A stretch of 64,000 nucleotides of DNA from Vigna angularis (lineage: Eukaryota; Streptophyta; Magnoliopsida; Fabales; Fabaceae): the NCBI RefSeq assembly GCF_016808095.1, contig NC_068979.1, forward strand, positions 10,811,001 through 10,875,000, in the 5' to 3' direction. The notes under the pieces were generated by a model. The model was given only the letters and a program-made list of their open reading frames with translations. It was not told where the DNA came from and did not search any database. Shown piece after piece: positions 39,512-49,987 of this stretch (position 1 is its first letter; the number at the start of each line of letters is the position of its first letter). Position numbers and translations under genes: made by a program.

Positions 39512-42500
39512 ATGGATTTGCTCTCAATTTCTCCCTCTCACCCTTCACCTTCCCTTCGCACCCTTTCCCAAAACCCTAAACTTCCCATTTCCTCTTTCGC
39601 CCCAAAGCCCTCTTTCTCATTTTCGCGCTTTTCCAAACCCATTAAAACCCCACCACGATGCGGCGTCTCGGCCTCGCCAATTTCCTCTAAAAGCCTAAAC
39701 TTTGGGTCCGACTCTCCAAACCCAAGTCTCTCTTTCCAGCTATCCGCGCCGCAGACGCCGGCGACGGCCGCGAGAGGGGCGGATGGCGACGTGATGGGGT
39801 TGTTGCTGAGGGAGAGAATCGTATTCCTTGGGAGCAGCATCGATGACTTTGTGGCTGATGCTGTTATGAGTCAGTTGCTTCTGTTGGATGCCCAAGACCC
39901 CACTAAGGATATAAAGCTGTTTATTAATTCTACTGGGGGTTCTCTCAGGTTAGATGAGGTTTTGATTGTCGGGTTTTTCTTATTTTTCAGAATGGTCATG
40001 CAAATGTATGTAAAGTGTCTGGATTAGGAGTGGAAGTTCAAAGGGTAGGAACAAAACCACTTTTTTTTACCTTTTTTTCATTTAATTGATTTTTCTGGAA
40101 AAAAGTTGACATGGAGAATTAGGGATAGATGCCAGCCCTTGAGAACCGAGTTAAGTCTTAGGGAAGAGGAAGAGGAAGAGGCTAACCCTTCGCGAATTGA
40201 TAAATTAATGTTTGGAAATTCTTGCCTGGGGGAAGTTTATACATTTAATGTCTGATAGTATCCCGAACATTACCTTTGAGGAACCGAAATGGTATTTTGT
40301 GTTTAATTACTTTTTGTAGTGTTTGTTGCTGGTAACGGAATGTTTAATTGATGAAACGGCTACTAGTTGAAGTTTGCTTTGAATGAACTTAACATAAAAC
40401 ATGAACAGGCTTGCTTGATTGAACAAGGGAGTTCTATGTTTAATTTGGGATGGGCTTTATGTATTTTTCTTATTGGTTTTCTGATAGATTATTTTGGCAT
40501 ATGTAAACCCTTCTCTGGGCTGTTGACGATGGGCGGTTTATACTATTCAATGTTAAGACTATTGGATGGTCTTCAGATGTTGATGATATTATTCCTCTAT
40601 TTTAGTTGTCATTGCAAATTTTGTTCTAATTCTGTTTGAAGAGTTTTGCTTAGTTGTTACTTTTGAGTTTGCTGTTTTAGGAGGACATATTGTTCCCGAC
40701 TATAAACTTTTAGGTTCCTTGCCTTATGTTTTACTTTTCAATTGATATGTTCATCAATAATTTCAAAATCGCCACCTTGTTTTAAGCGAGACTAAACTTG
40801 GTTTAAGGTGTACCTGGTTTTTTAAGTTATACTCGGTTTTTAAGCTTACAACCATTTTATAAGGTTTCATGACTTGATATTTTGGTCTGGTTTGTTATGA
40901 TAATCTAATAATCTAGTGTCTTTTTATTTCAGTCATAAGGTTGTCCTTTACACACATGCATGTATCTGTTTGCCTATAGCATCGTGTTTTTGATTTATAA
41001 TTAGCATATTTTAGATTCTGCCATGCTACTATGTAATTTAACTTAAATTAAACCAGTAAAGTAAAACTTGTAAAAAGAGTAAACCTACTTAGATTTTATA
41101 GAGACCCAACTTTGTTTGATTTGAGGTATTCGGCAAATAATTCTATTTCATATGGAGACAAGACAAAGATTGGGGTGTGTAGACAATTGATCAGGTTTCA
41201 ACCATGAGTTTGGTCTTCAAATTACAAATCACTTTTGACTCTGAAGAGTATCTGTAGACAATCCTAGCACCAAAATTTGGCTGATACAATTTTATCCCTT
41301 TTGTATTTTTAATTTTTATTTCATTTGCATTATATACATTTGATCTAATTTTTCTACTTTTTACAAGTTGATGTGCTTTAGGGGCTTCAAACTGTTAGGT
41401 GGTCATTTTTGTTTCAGGGAAAAAACAGATAACCCCTTCCTTTATGTCCCGTTTTCACATTACCTCATTGCAGTTCGATGAAATGTGAAGCTTTTCTTTC
41501 CTGTGCTGGTATATTAGTTGCATCATGCTCTATCTTGTTTTGATGTTGTAATGGAATTAACCTGTGATCAAACCCCACCAGCATGAAATCAATGTGCCTC
41601 GAAATATTCAAATCTCTGATCTTTGAAAGATTTCTGTTTTGGGAAATTTTAGGATGTAGAGACCTAATTGCTGCAAATGATTTGGGCAAGTCAGTTTGGC
41701 CGTGCTATGTGTTGTTAGTTGGATATTAAATGCAATACTAAAAGTTATTGGTAGGATATTAAATTTATTACTAGAAATTGTTAGAAGATTCTAGAGACCT
41801 CTTGTAATTATTATTTTATGGTTTAAGTTTTCTATATATAGGAGTTGATGTACTGTTTCAAATCAATTAAAAAAAATAAGAATCTTTTTTCTTTCAAATT
41901 AATCCTTTCAAATTGGTATCAGAGCTTCTGATCTAGGGAGCCCTGCATCAACATTTCTTCTTTCCCGTCTTAGTTATGGTTTTTGTTAGCGTTGCCTGAA
42001 GTACAGCCATTTCTTTTAATTATTGGGAGTTGCCTGAAGTGCTCCCAAGTTGCGGTTTTTTCATTGCTGCTGCCCCCATCTGTTGCCACCCACTGGAGTT
42101 GTCGTCGAAGCTTTCCCCAGAGCTGTAGCTGCTGCATCACCACTGTTGTTGTGCTGCTGCCATCACAGCCGCTGTTGCGCGGCTGCCATCACAGCCGCTG
42201 TTGCGCGGCTGCCATCGCAACTGCTGTCACTGGTGCCATTTCTGTTGCCATCACTGGAGCTTTCTGTCTTACCTTTCATTTTCACTTAGGAGAGGGCTAA
42301 GGAATTCCTATTATTTATTTTTGTCATGGCAACTCCACTAAACAATGCCGATCTTCTGCACTTGCTTGATGACAATCACCTTAATGGTCAGAATTATCTC
42401 CAATGGGCTCAATTTATCAAACGTACGTTAAACGGGTAGACTCAATCATATGGAAGGAAAGGCTATTTCCCCGGGTGGCTCTTTTTCAGATTTGAGATAA

Positions 42501-45500
42501 TGATGACTCACAAATCATTACATGGTTATGGGGATCCATGACTACAAAAATAAGTAGAAACTATATGTTCTACTCCAGTGCTCGTGAAATTTGGGAGGAC
42601 CTTGCAACTACTTATTTTATGCGACAGGACATCTCTACATGTTATGAGTTAGAAAGCAAGATCTTTGGTGCTAGGCAGGGAACCCTCTCTATTTCAACAT
42701 ATTATGGAATGTTGAAGGGTTTATGGATTGAGTTGGACCAATATCAAAATTTGAAGATTGAGAATAGCATAGATGCTATCACACTTGCTTAGTTTGTTTC
42801 ATGATCTTGGATATTTAAGTTCTTATGAGGATTGAATCCTGAATATGACCCTATTAGGGCTAAAATTCTTTGGAAGGAAAGACTGCCTTATCTTTCTGAA
42901 GTCTTTATTGTCTGAGGTGGGGAGGCTCCTTGAATGGCATGATGAATGCGCCCTCCACTGAAGGAGCTGCCATGTTCTCTGAAAAGACTTCCAAACCTGG
43001 GACTTAAAATCTTGCAAATATGAAACTTAGCTTAAAAGATAAGAAGGAGCATTGGTGCTCTCATTGTAAGAAATCTGGCCACACCAAGAATCTTCTTTAT
43101 ATTTCAAATCAATTAACAAAAATAAGAATCTTCTTCCTTTCAAGTCTATGTTTTCTACTATTTATTATGTGGGGCCTATTGTTGGAGAGAAATGCTGGAA
43201 TTTTCAAGGACGTATGATAGGTTCTTTTAATCAAGAACCTATGAATAGCACTAGAAACACAACACAGAACAGGTACTCGGAATTATACAGCCTCCTTTTA
43301 TTGAAAAGAATCAACAAGAATGGTGTTACAACGTAACCCGAGAGCTTAACCTCTCTCCAAAGAACTACAAGAGTTCTCGCAAAACAATAATACTCCAAAA
43401 CTGTCCTCTCACCAACCAAGCCACCCCTTTTATACTGACTTTCCTAACTGCCTTGGCAGTTAGGCTGGGTAACGTTTCTCCTTCTACTATATACAATTAG
43501 TTCCCTAACATTACTCCCCTTCCCCCAACAACCTTGTCCCCAAGGTTGAATACCGGAAACTGCTCTTTTTTAGTCGCCCCGTCTTCCCACGGTGGCCGCC
43601 CTCTTGTCCCCTTCTTGCCAATCTAACAACACCTGAGGTATTTCTTCTTACTCCAGCTGCCTTGTCCTTCTGTCAAAAATCCTTACCGGCCAAAACATGG
43701 GTCGGTAGGCTTGTAATTCAGCTGGAAGTTCCTCTCAACCCTCTTCTCACCCACAACCTTCTTTAGTTGGGGAACGTGAAATATTGGGTGTATTCTTGCT
43801 GCCTCGGGTAATTGTAAACGAAAAGCTACTTTCCCCACCTGCTGTACCCGTGCAGGGAGCTTCAGTCAATTGGCCCAACACATCACCGCCTGTCCCCTGC
43901 TCCACTACGCACATTTCCCAAAACTGAAACCATGACTCAGCGTCCATTATTTTTGTAAATGCGTCTGTGTCACCCAGCTGTCCTGCCAAGGCTGGGTCAC
44001 TGCAGATTTTCTTCTTCTCTCCATCCACCACATACAGCATAGACATTTCTTTCCAGTTAATAACCACCTCACCCAGTTTTGCCAACCATGCAATACCCAA
44101 TATTAAATCCACTCCACCGAGATCAAACACATGCATGTCCTCCTCTACCTTCACATTACCCAGCTTCAATCCCACCTTTTCACATCGCCCCCAAGTCCAC
44201 TTCTTACACCCGTCACCCAAACTCACCGCGTATGTGGCCGTTTCTGTTACCGGAAGCCTCAGTTCCTCCACCACCTTCCGGCTAATGAAATTGTGGCTGG
44301 CCCCACTATCGATCAGGACTACCACTCTTCTCTCCCCTATCAACCCGGTCAACTTCAGGGTCTTGGAAGGCGTCAGCCCCTCTGCCGAACATGCCGACAG
44401 CTCCAGGGTTTTTGCTTCCAGGTTAAAGTTTTCCTCCCATTCCTCCTCCTCGTCTTCCGCTAGTAACAGGACCCTTAAGCTCTTCTTCGCACATCGATGA
44501 CCCGGAGCGAATGGTCCACCGCATCGGAAACACCTTCCTTCTTCCCGCCTCTTCAGAAACTCTGGATAAGGTAAGTTTCTGACCATTCTTCCCTTGTTAT
44601 CGCCTCCCGATGTGGTAACATCCAGCTTTCCCTCCTCATCCTTCATTCTAATGGTAAGGCCGTTCGACCAAGTACTGAGAGGTTGTTTGGACTGTAAGAC
44701 CGTTCGACCTTTGAATCTAATTGTAAGACCGTTCGGCCAATGACTAGGAGACCGTTTTGAGTGTAAAACCGTTCGGCATTTTACTGTAGCTATAAGACCG
44801 TTCAGTTCCTCCCGTCCTCTTCCATTCTGGTCCGTCAGTCCTCTCCCGTGCGGATCCGACAATCCTCTCCCGTTGGCTTCCCGACGTCCTCTCCCGTTCG
44901 GTTCTGTTAGTCCCCTCACGTTCGGTTCCAGTCTTCTCACGTTCGGATCCAACAGTCCTCTTCTACCGTTCGGCTCAATTCCCACTATCTTTATACCGTT
45001 CGGCTCTCTTCCCACTATATTTATACCGTTCGGCTCTTTATCTATCGAACCATGCAGCTCCATCGCTTTTGGCTGAATAGGGCCACCAGCCGAGAGAGTG
45101 GACAACTCCGTCTGCTTCAGGTCTAATTCTATCTCGGACCGCTCGGCAACCTCACCTGGGATATTGCGCTTGACCTCAGACCACTCGACAACCCTCGATT
45201 GGCCTGTGTTATAGCGATCGGCCTCGCACTGTGTCCACTGACCGCTCGTTCGTCTCCAAGACGACTGGTCTTCTATGTCCTCGGACCGCTTGGCAAATCT
45301 CGATCGGCTTGAGTTATAGCGATCGGCCTCGGACTGTGTCCACTGACCGCTCGTTCGTCCCCATGTCGACTGGTCTTCTATTTCGTCTGACTGCTCGGCA
45401 GCTCTTGATCTGCCTGTGTTATAGCGATCGGCCTCGGACTGTTCGGCTAATCCCGCTCGGTCTGGTCTACAGTACTTGGCCTCGTACCGCTCGGTAACCG

Positions 45501-47615
45501 CTTCTCGCGTTCGTCCCCCAGATGACTCGTCTTCTATTCCGCTCCCTTTTCTTACCTTTTCGCCTCCCTGCACATACTCTTCCCCTGTCGCTACCTGTTT
45601 CGATGCCGCCAAACGCTCAACAATGGTTCCAAACCTTATCACCAGGGCCTCCTTCAAGCCATCCCAGGAACGGTTCTTGGCTTTCTCCTTCCAGGCTCTG
45701 AACCAGTAGCCCGCGCTGCCCTCCATGCTTAAGTCCGCGAACTGCACTTTCTCCTCCTCCGCTACTCCTTGAAGCTCGAAAACCCTCTCCGCCCTATTGA
45801 TCCAGTTTAATGGGTCCAACCCTTCGAAAGCGGTTAATTCACCCCTTTTCCGCCATTGATTTTGCACCTCCTGGTGATCGCCACAGTGATTGTGGGTTTG
45901 GGTCCCACCGTAATCGCCACCCACTCTCCCTCTAATATCCTCCTCGCACCGTCGCTGGTTCCCTTTGACGTAAGCCTGACTTCCACCTGATTGTTCGTCG
46001 TTGTTGTGAGCCCGCGCCCCCATCATCCTCATTATTTCTTGCAAATCTTGGCGTATTGCAGCATAATTTTGGCGTATTGCTGCATAATCTGGTCGTAGCT
46101 CCCCTATCTGCGCCTTCATTCTATCAACCGCAATTTCCTTCACCCGCACACGATTCTGGTGGCGTCTCAATCCGGCAGTTTCTCGATTACTTCTTGATCC
46201 TTCACCCCCACTCCGATCCGGCGGGTCGGACCAAATGATAGGTTCTTTTAATCAAGAACCTATGAATAGCACTAGAAACACAACACAGAACAGGTACTCG
46301 GAATTATACAGCCTCCTTTTATTGAAAAGAATCAACAAGAATGGTGTTACAACGTAACCCGAGAGCTTAACCTCTCTCCAAAGAACTACAAGAGTTCTCG
46401 CAAAACAATAATACTCCAAAACTGTCCTCTCACCAACCAAGCCACCCCTTTTATACTGACTTTCCTAACTGCCTTGGCAGTTAGGCTGGGTAACGTTTCT
46501 CCTTCTACTATATACAATTAGTTCCCTAACAACGTACTTGTTTTGGCACCTCTTAGTACAAAGGGGTGGCTTTGATATATGTGCAAAGAGAATCGAAACC
46601 TCCACTTTGGTCAAGATTTTCTCTTTACTTGTTCCTTTAATTTGGTTACTTTTGCTTTTATACACTTGTCTTTCTCCATTCTAGTACTAATAAGAACCAA
46701 GGCCATGTCAGAAGGGCTTGTATAATCTTTAATTTCAACTTTGACAAGAGCTAGGTGCTCTTAATGTTTTTCCTACTCTTTTGGGCTGGTTAAGTCTGTA
46801 TTGTTTCAGTCTGCACATGTTCCTATGCACATTAAAGCCAATCCATGTCGTTGGTGTCATTGGCTTCAACAGATGCCAGGGGTCTAGAAACTGAAACAAA
46901 CACAATCCTAGTAATGCTGATCAAACCATTAGGTTCCTTTCATATTGCTTCGAGAATGAATTGGAAGTCTGTACAGAATATAGATTTGCTTAGAGTTTTG
47001 TAGCATCTGTTGGATTTCTTTTGTTAAATTATTGAATATCAATCTTCTCTGCACGGTGGCTTTTTCATTGCAAATGTTTGATGGCTTAATTATTTTTCTC
47101 CGCTTATTTACTCTGCTTGTTTTTAATATAGTGCTACAATGGCTATCTATGACGCCGTACAGCTTGTGAGGGCCGATGTTTCCACGGTTGCACTTGGAAT
47201 TTCAGCATCAACAGCTTCTGTTATCCTCGGTGGTGGCACCAAAGGCAAGCGCTTTGCTATGCCAAATACACGAATTATGATTCACCAACCTCTGGGAGGT
47301 GCTAGTGGACAAGCTATAGATGTAGAAATTCAGGCTAATGAAGTTATGCACAACAAGAATAATATCACAAGAATTATAGCAGGTTTCACTGGACGCTCAT
47401 TTGAGCAAGTACAGAAAGATATTGATAGGGATAAATATATGTCTCCAATTGAAGCAGTTGAGTATGGAATTATTGATGGTGTAATCGATAGAGATAGAAT
47501 TATTCCTCTCATGCCAGTGCCAGAAAGGGTGAAATCAACACTAAACTATGAAGAAATAAGTAAAGACCCAAAGAAATTCCTAAACCCAGAAATTCCTGAT
47601 GATGAGATATACTAG
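39512..47615 (+). CDS. CLPP4: Chloroplast Clp protease proteolytic subunit CLPP4, two coding exons
   Basis: Exons 39512-39948 and 47132-47615 sum to 921 nt, encoding 306 aa. The N-terminus is a Ser/Pro-rich chloroplast transit peptide. The mature part ([20 protein letters not shown] ... [20 protein letters not shown] ... ending [10 protein letters not shown]) is diagnostic of nuclear CLPP4, a P-ring subunit of the stromal Clp protease. The catalytic triad is present: Ser172 (ISASTAS), His197 (MIHQPLGG), Asp246 (DRDKYMSP). The first ATG near the 5' end is used; an in-frame TTG further up is ignored. The usual INSPGGS reads INSTGGS (Thr141). The 7183-bp intron (39949-47131, GT-AG) holds a copia relic and a young gypsy element. 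Arabidopsis CLPP4 is about 292 aa. Confidence 0.92.
41710..43142 (+). mobile_element. Degenerate copia retrotransposon relic in the CLPP4 intron
   Basis: A probable LTR (about 41710-41910, containing tatatatagg and ending ctttca) is followed by the initiator-Met primer site TGGTATCAGAGC at 41914-41925. Gag remnants include [20 protein letters not shown] (near 42330), [20 protein letters not shown] (42555) and [20 protein letters not shown], typical of copia UBN2-type gag. A piece of zinc-knuckle region ([13 protein letters not shown], 43050) precedes a short 3' LTR remnant (43101-43141). Most of pol is deleted. Confidence 0.75.
43215..43510 (-). repeat. 3' LTR of the young gypsy element
   Basis: 296 bp, same sequence as 46236-46531. 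Confidence 0.93.
43747..46119 (-). CDS. gag-protease polyprotein with an expanded repeat-rich linker
   Basis: A long intact frame; the ATG near 46119 ([17 protein letters not shown]) is chosen over an upstream TTG. It has a gag core ([20 protein letters not shown] ... [20 protein letters not shown]), a zinc knuckle [14 protein letters not shown] and the protease site [14 protein letters not shown]. Between gag core and knuckle lies a repeat-rich linker. One part is three units of about 34 residues ([11 protein letters not shown]...[16 protein letters not shown]). The other is a run of EPNG/DPNG-type units. The frame ends in non-homologous sequence where the pol deletion joins. It could supply structural proteins but not replicate alone. 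Confidence 0.85.
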   Translation of the reverse strand: MKAQIGELRPDYAAIRQNYAAIRQDLQEIMRMMGARAHNNDEQSGGSQAYVKGNQRRCEEDIRGRVGGDYGGTQTHNHCGDHQEVQNQWRKRGELTAFEGLDPLNWINRAERVFELQGVAEEEKVQFADLSMEGSAGYWFRAWKEKAKNRSWDGLKEALVIRFGTIVERLAASKQVATGEEYVQGGEKVRKGSGIEDESSGGRTREAVTERYEAKYCRPDRAGLAEQSEADRYNTGRSRAAEQSDEIEDQSTWGRTSGQWTQSEADRYNSSRSRFAKRSEDIEDQSSWRRTSGQWTQCEADRYNTGQSRVVEWSEVKRNIPGEVAERSEIELDLKQTELSTLSAGGPIQPKAMELHGSIDKEPNGINIVGREPNGIKIVGIEPNGRRGLLDPNVRRLEPNVRGLTEPNGRGRREANGRGLSDPHGRGLTDQNGRGREELNGLIATVKCRTVLHSKRSPSHWPNGLTIRFKGRTVLQSKQPLSTWSNGLTIRMKDEEGKLDVTTSGGDNKGRMVRNLPYPEFLKRREEGRCFRCGGPFAPGHRCAKKSLRVLLLAEDEEEEWEENFNLEAKTLELSACSAEGLTPSKTLKLTGLIGERRVVVLIDSGASHNFISRKVVEELRLPVTETATYAVSLGDGCKKWTWGRCEKVGLKLGNVKVEEDMHVFDLGGVDLILGIAWLAKLGEVVINWKEMSMLYVVDGEKKKICSDPALAGQLGDTDAFTKIMDAESWFQFWEMCVVEQGTGGDVLGQLTEAPCTGTAGGESSFSFTITRGSKNTPNISRSPTKEGCG
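46216..46233 (-). other. Primer-binding site, probable tRNA-Tyr type
   Basis: On the element strand TGGTCCGACCCGCCGGAT, two bases from the LTR. One base differs from the nested element's site. Confidence 0.65.
46236..46531 (-). repeat. 5' LTR of the young gypsy element
   Basis: 296 bp, same sequence as 43215-43510. Confidence 0.93.
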
Positions 47616-49691
47616 CTATCCTTGAATTCAATGTTACGCTGATAGCAGTATACAACATTTTGGGTGAAGCTTCAGCATGCTGTAACAAACCCTCAAAAGT
47701 GTAGGATTTGCATTTTTAATTTATGTGTGGGTGAGTGAAAAATTACTGTTCTGTTATGGAGAATTTTGTTGGTTATCATTAGCTCTATTATTTCTTCGTT
47801 AAATCAACTACTGCCATTTTTTATTATTTTTTAAAACTAATTTGTAGCAGATTTTATGGCCACCCTTCTGTCAGGAGCTTCTATAAAATATTCTCTTTAT
47901 TTTTCTCATGGAACATCTAATTCAGGAGTTAAACTTCTAACATTTGTAATTATTATAATTAGCAGAATGTTCTTGCATAATGGGTAAGACAAAATATATA
48001 TGATGCAAAAAATATTCTCCATCGCTGAGTTTGTAATCAAAAACTCCAAAGTTGCATTGCATAGTATTAGAACTTTTTCGTCGTATAGAGATACTTTTAG
48101 CTGGGGTTTGTGAGTTAAGTACTGGTATAATCAATACATGAAATTATGATGCAATGTGGATATAAATGTGCTGTGACTACTCTCTCCAGTTGACAAACAA
48201 TATTAACAATTAATAAAAATTCAATTTTGTTAAGATAAATAAAAACTAAACTTAAAAATATGATCAGTTACTAAATTTTGTTCTAACAGACCAAAAACAT
48301 AAACGTCTCAGAAGCTGCAAGAAACATTAATTATGAAGAGTGATATTTTAGAGATATATATATAATATAAAAGAAAAGCAGAAAAAGAAAGTGTGAATGA
48401 TGATAGATACTGATGTGTAGGTCAACCTTTGTGAGCAATGAAACAAAACGGTGCCGACTGATGAAAAGTGGAGCCTGTAATTAGTACTAATTGGTGATTA
48501 CTGAAATAATTAATGATGACCAATTACTATCAGTGCATGTCACAGTTCGAAAGCCAAAAAGAGCAGCCTTGTCTTCTTTTGCTCGAAAATTAGGTAACTT
48601 GTGCCGGATCAACCAAATGTTCCCTCCCCTTATTATGCCGTTCCATACTTTGACTTTCATATTCAAACTTCACATTATCATATTATTCACAATCAAACTC
48701 TCTCCATATTTATTCCACTAATTATGCCTGCACCACACAAAATTTACTCCATTTTCTATCTTCAATTCCTCTTCCTTTAGAGTATAATTTTATATTGAGT
48801 AAAGATGAAAAATTAAAAGTTATATAAAAATTAAGATTCACAAATTTATTATATTAAGATTTTTTATTTTATTTTAGATTGAAAATGACTTATAACTCAA
48901 ATTTAATTATTATTATTATTCTTATCACGCTCAACAATCTCATATAGTTTAAGAGTCAAAATTTAGTGTAATTTAAATACTTCTTCCTCTTTTCATTATT
49001 TGATATATCTTTTAAAAATAAAATCGTATATTTTTCGTCTCATTACCTTACACGTCTTAGAATAACAGAACTTTAACAGATTAATTACAAGATCAATTAT
49101 ATTTATTTAAATAAATCTTTTTTGAAATATTTATTATCAAAGTATAATTCCTTCTTAGTCATCACTTCAAATAAAAAGAGAGAGACTATTTTTATGTTGA
49201 AAGTCTTTTCAATGGAAGTTCACTCAAATGTGATACGATATGTTTATGAAATAAAACTTGTTTACACATTGAAATAAAAGTTGAAGTTATCGATAATAAA
49301 AAAAGATGATTGACCAATATGAAAAGTAAAAGCGCATTTTTGTTTTGAAGGGAATATTTATTTGAAGAGTTGGTGTGAAGGATGCAAGTAGCATATTGAT
49401 TAATTTGCCTGCAAAAGTTGCATGATTAAGAGAGGTGCTTAACCATGTTCTCTTGTTTTTGTTCCTCAATTACGTAACCAAAATTGATGTTGCAAGCATC
49501 TCATATAATTGCTTTCTTAATGGTAATATATTTATTTTTCCTCAATTCATGCATCACTCTCTTATATTTAATATTCTTTCATCTGTATTTTGGTATGTGT
49601 ATGTTTCTAAACACGTCAGACTATATTTTATTCTTCTATGAAGTTTTATGAATTATTAACCACAATTTTTATATAATTGTTTAAAAAAATG
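47616..49691. other. CLPP4 3' flank and spacer
   Basis: The first few hundred bases should include the CLPP4 3' UTR. The rest is AT-rich with no supported gene. Confidence 0.4.
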
Positions 49692-49987
49692 GGGTTAAAT
49701 ATGTTTTTAGTCCATAAATTATTGACCGTTTCTGGTTTTCGTCCCTCTTTTAAAATAATGTACAATTTAGTCCTCATTCTTTTCGAAACGTTCGTTTTAG
49801 TCCTCGAAACTTTGGTTTTAGTCCTCATTTTGTTGACTAAATGAGGATCAAATTTTTAACGGTGTTAGTTTTCGAGGACTAAAACGAATGTTTCGAAAAG
49901 AATGAAGACCAAGTTGTACCTTATTTTGAAAGAGGGACGAAAACCAGAAACAACCAATAGTTTAAGAACTAAAAACATATTTAACCC
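49692..49987. mobile_element. 296-bp MULE-type foldback MITE
   Basis: Almost the whole element is an inverted repeat: GGGTTAAATATGTTTTTAGT at the left pairs with the right end (aactaaaaacatatttaaccc). The arms meet near 49840-49870. Flanks are AAAAAAATG (49683-49691) and AAAAAAATC (49988-49996), a 9-bp duplication with one mismatch, as expected for Mutator-like elements. Confidence 0.85.

Larger units (their letters stand above)
43215..46531 (-). mobile_element. Young non-autonomous gypsy element, antisense in the CLPP4 intron
   Basis: Two 296-bp LTRs (43215-43510 and 46236-46531; TGATAGG...CCCTAACA) appear identical on reading. Perfect 5-bp duplications ACGTA flank them (43210-43214 and 46532-46536). 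Internally there is a PBS at 46216-46233, one gag-protease ORF and a short piece of the pol end ([20 protein letters not shown], other frame, about 43740-43830). RT, RNase H and integrase are deleted. Identical LTRs indicate a very recent insertion. Confidence 0.93.

Noticed and set aside
43231..43419. Minus-strand 62-aa ORF identical to the one at 46252-46440
   Set aside because: Both lie wholly within the two identical LTRs; the identity reflects the LTR repeat, not a gene.
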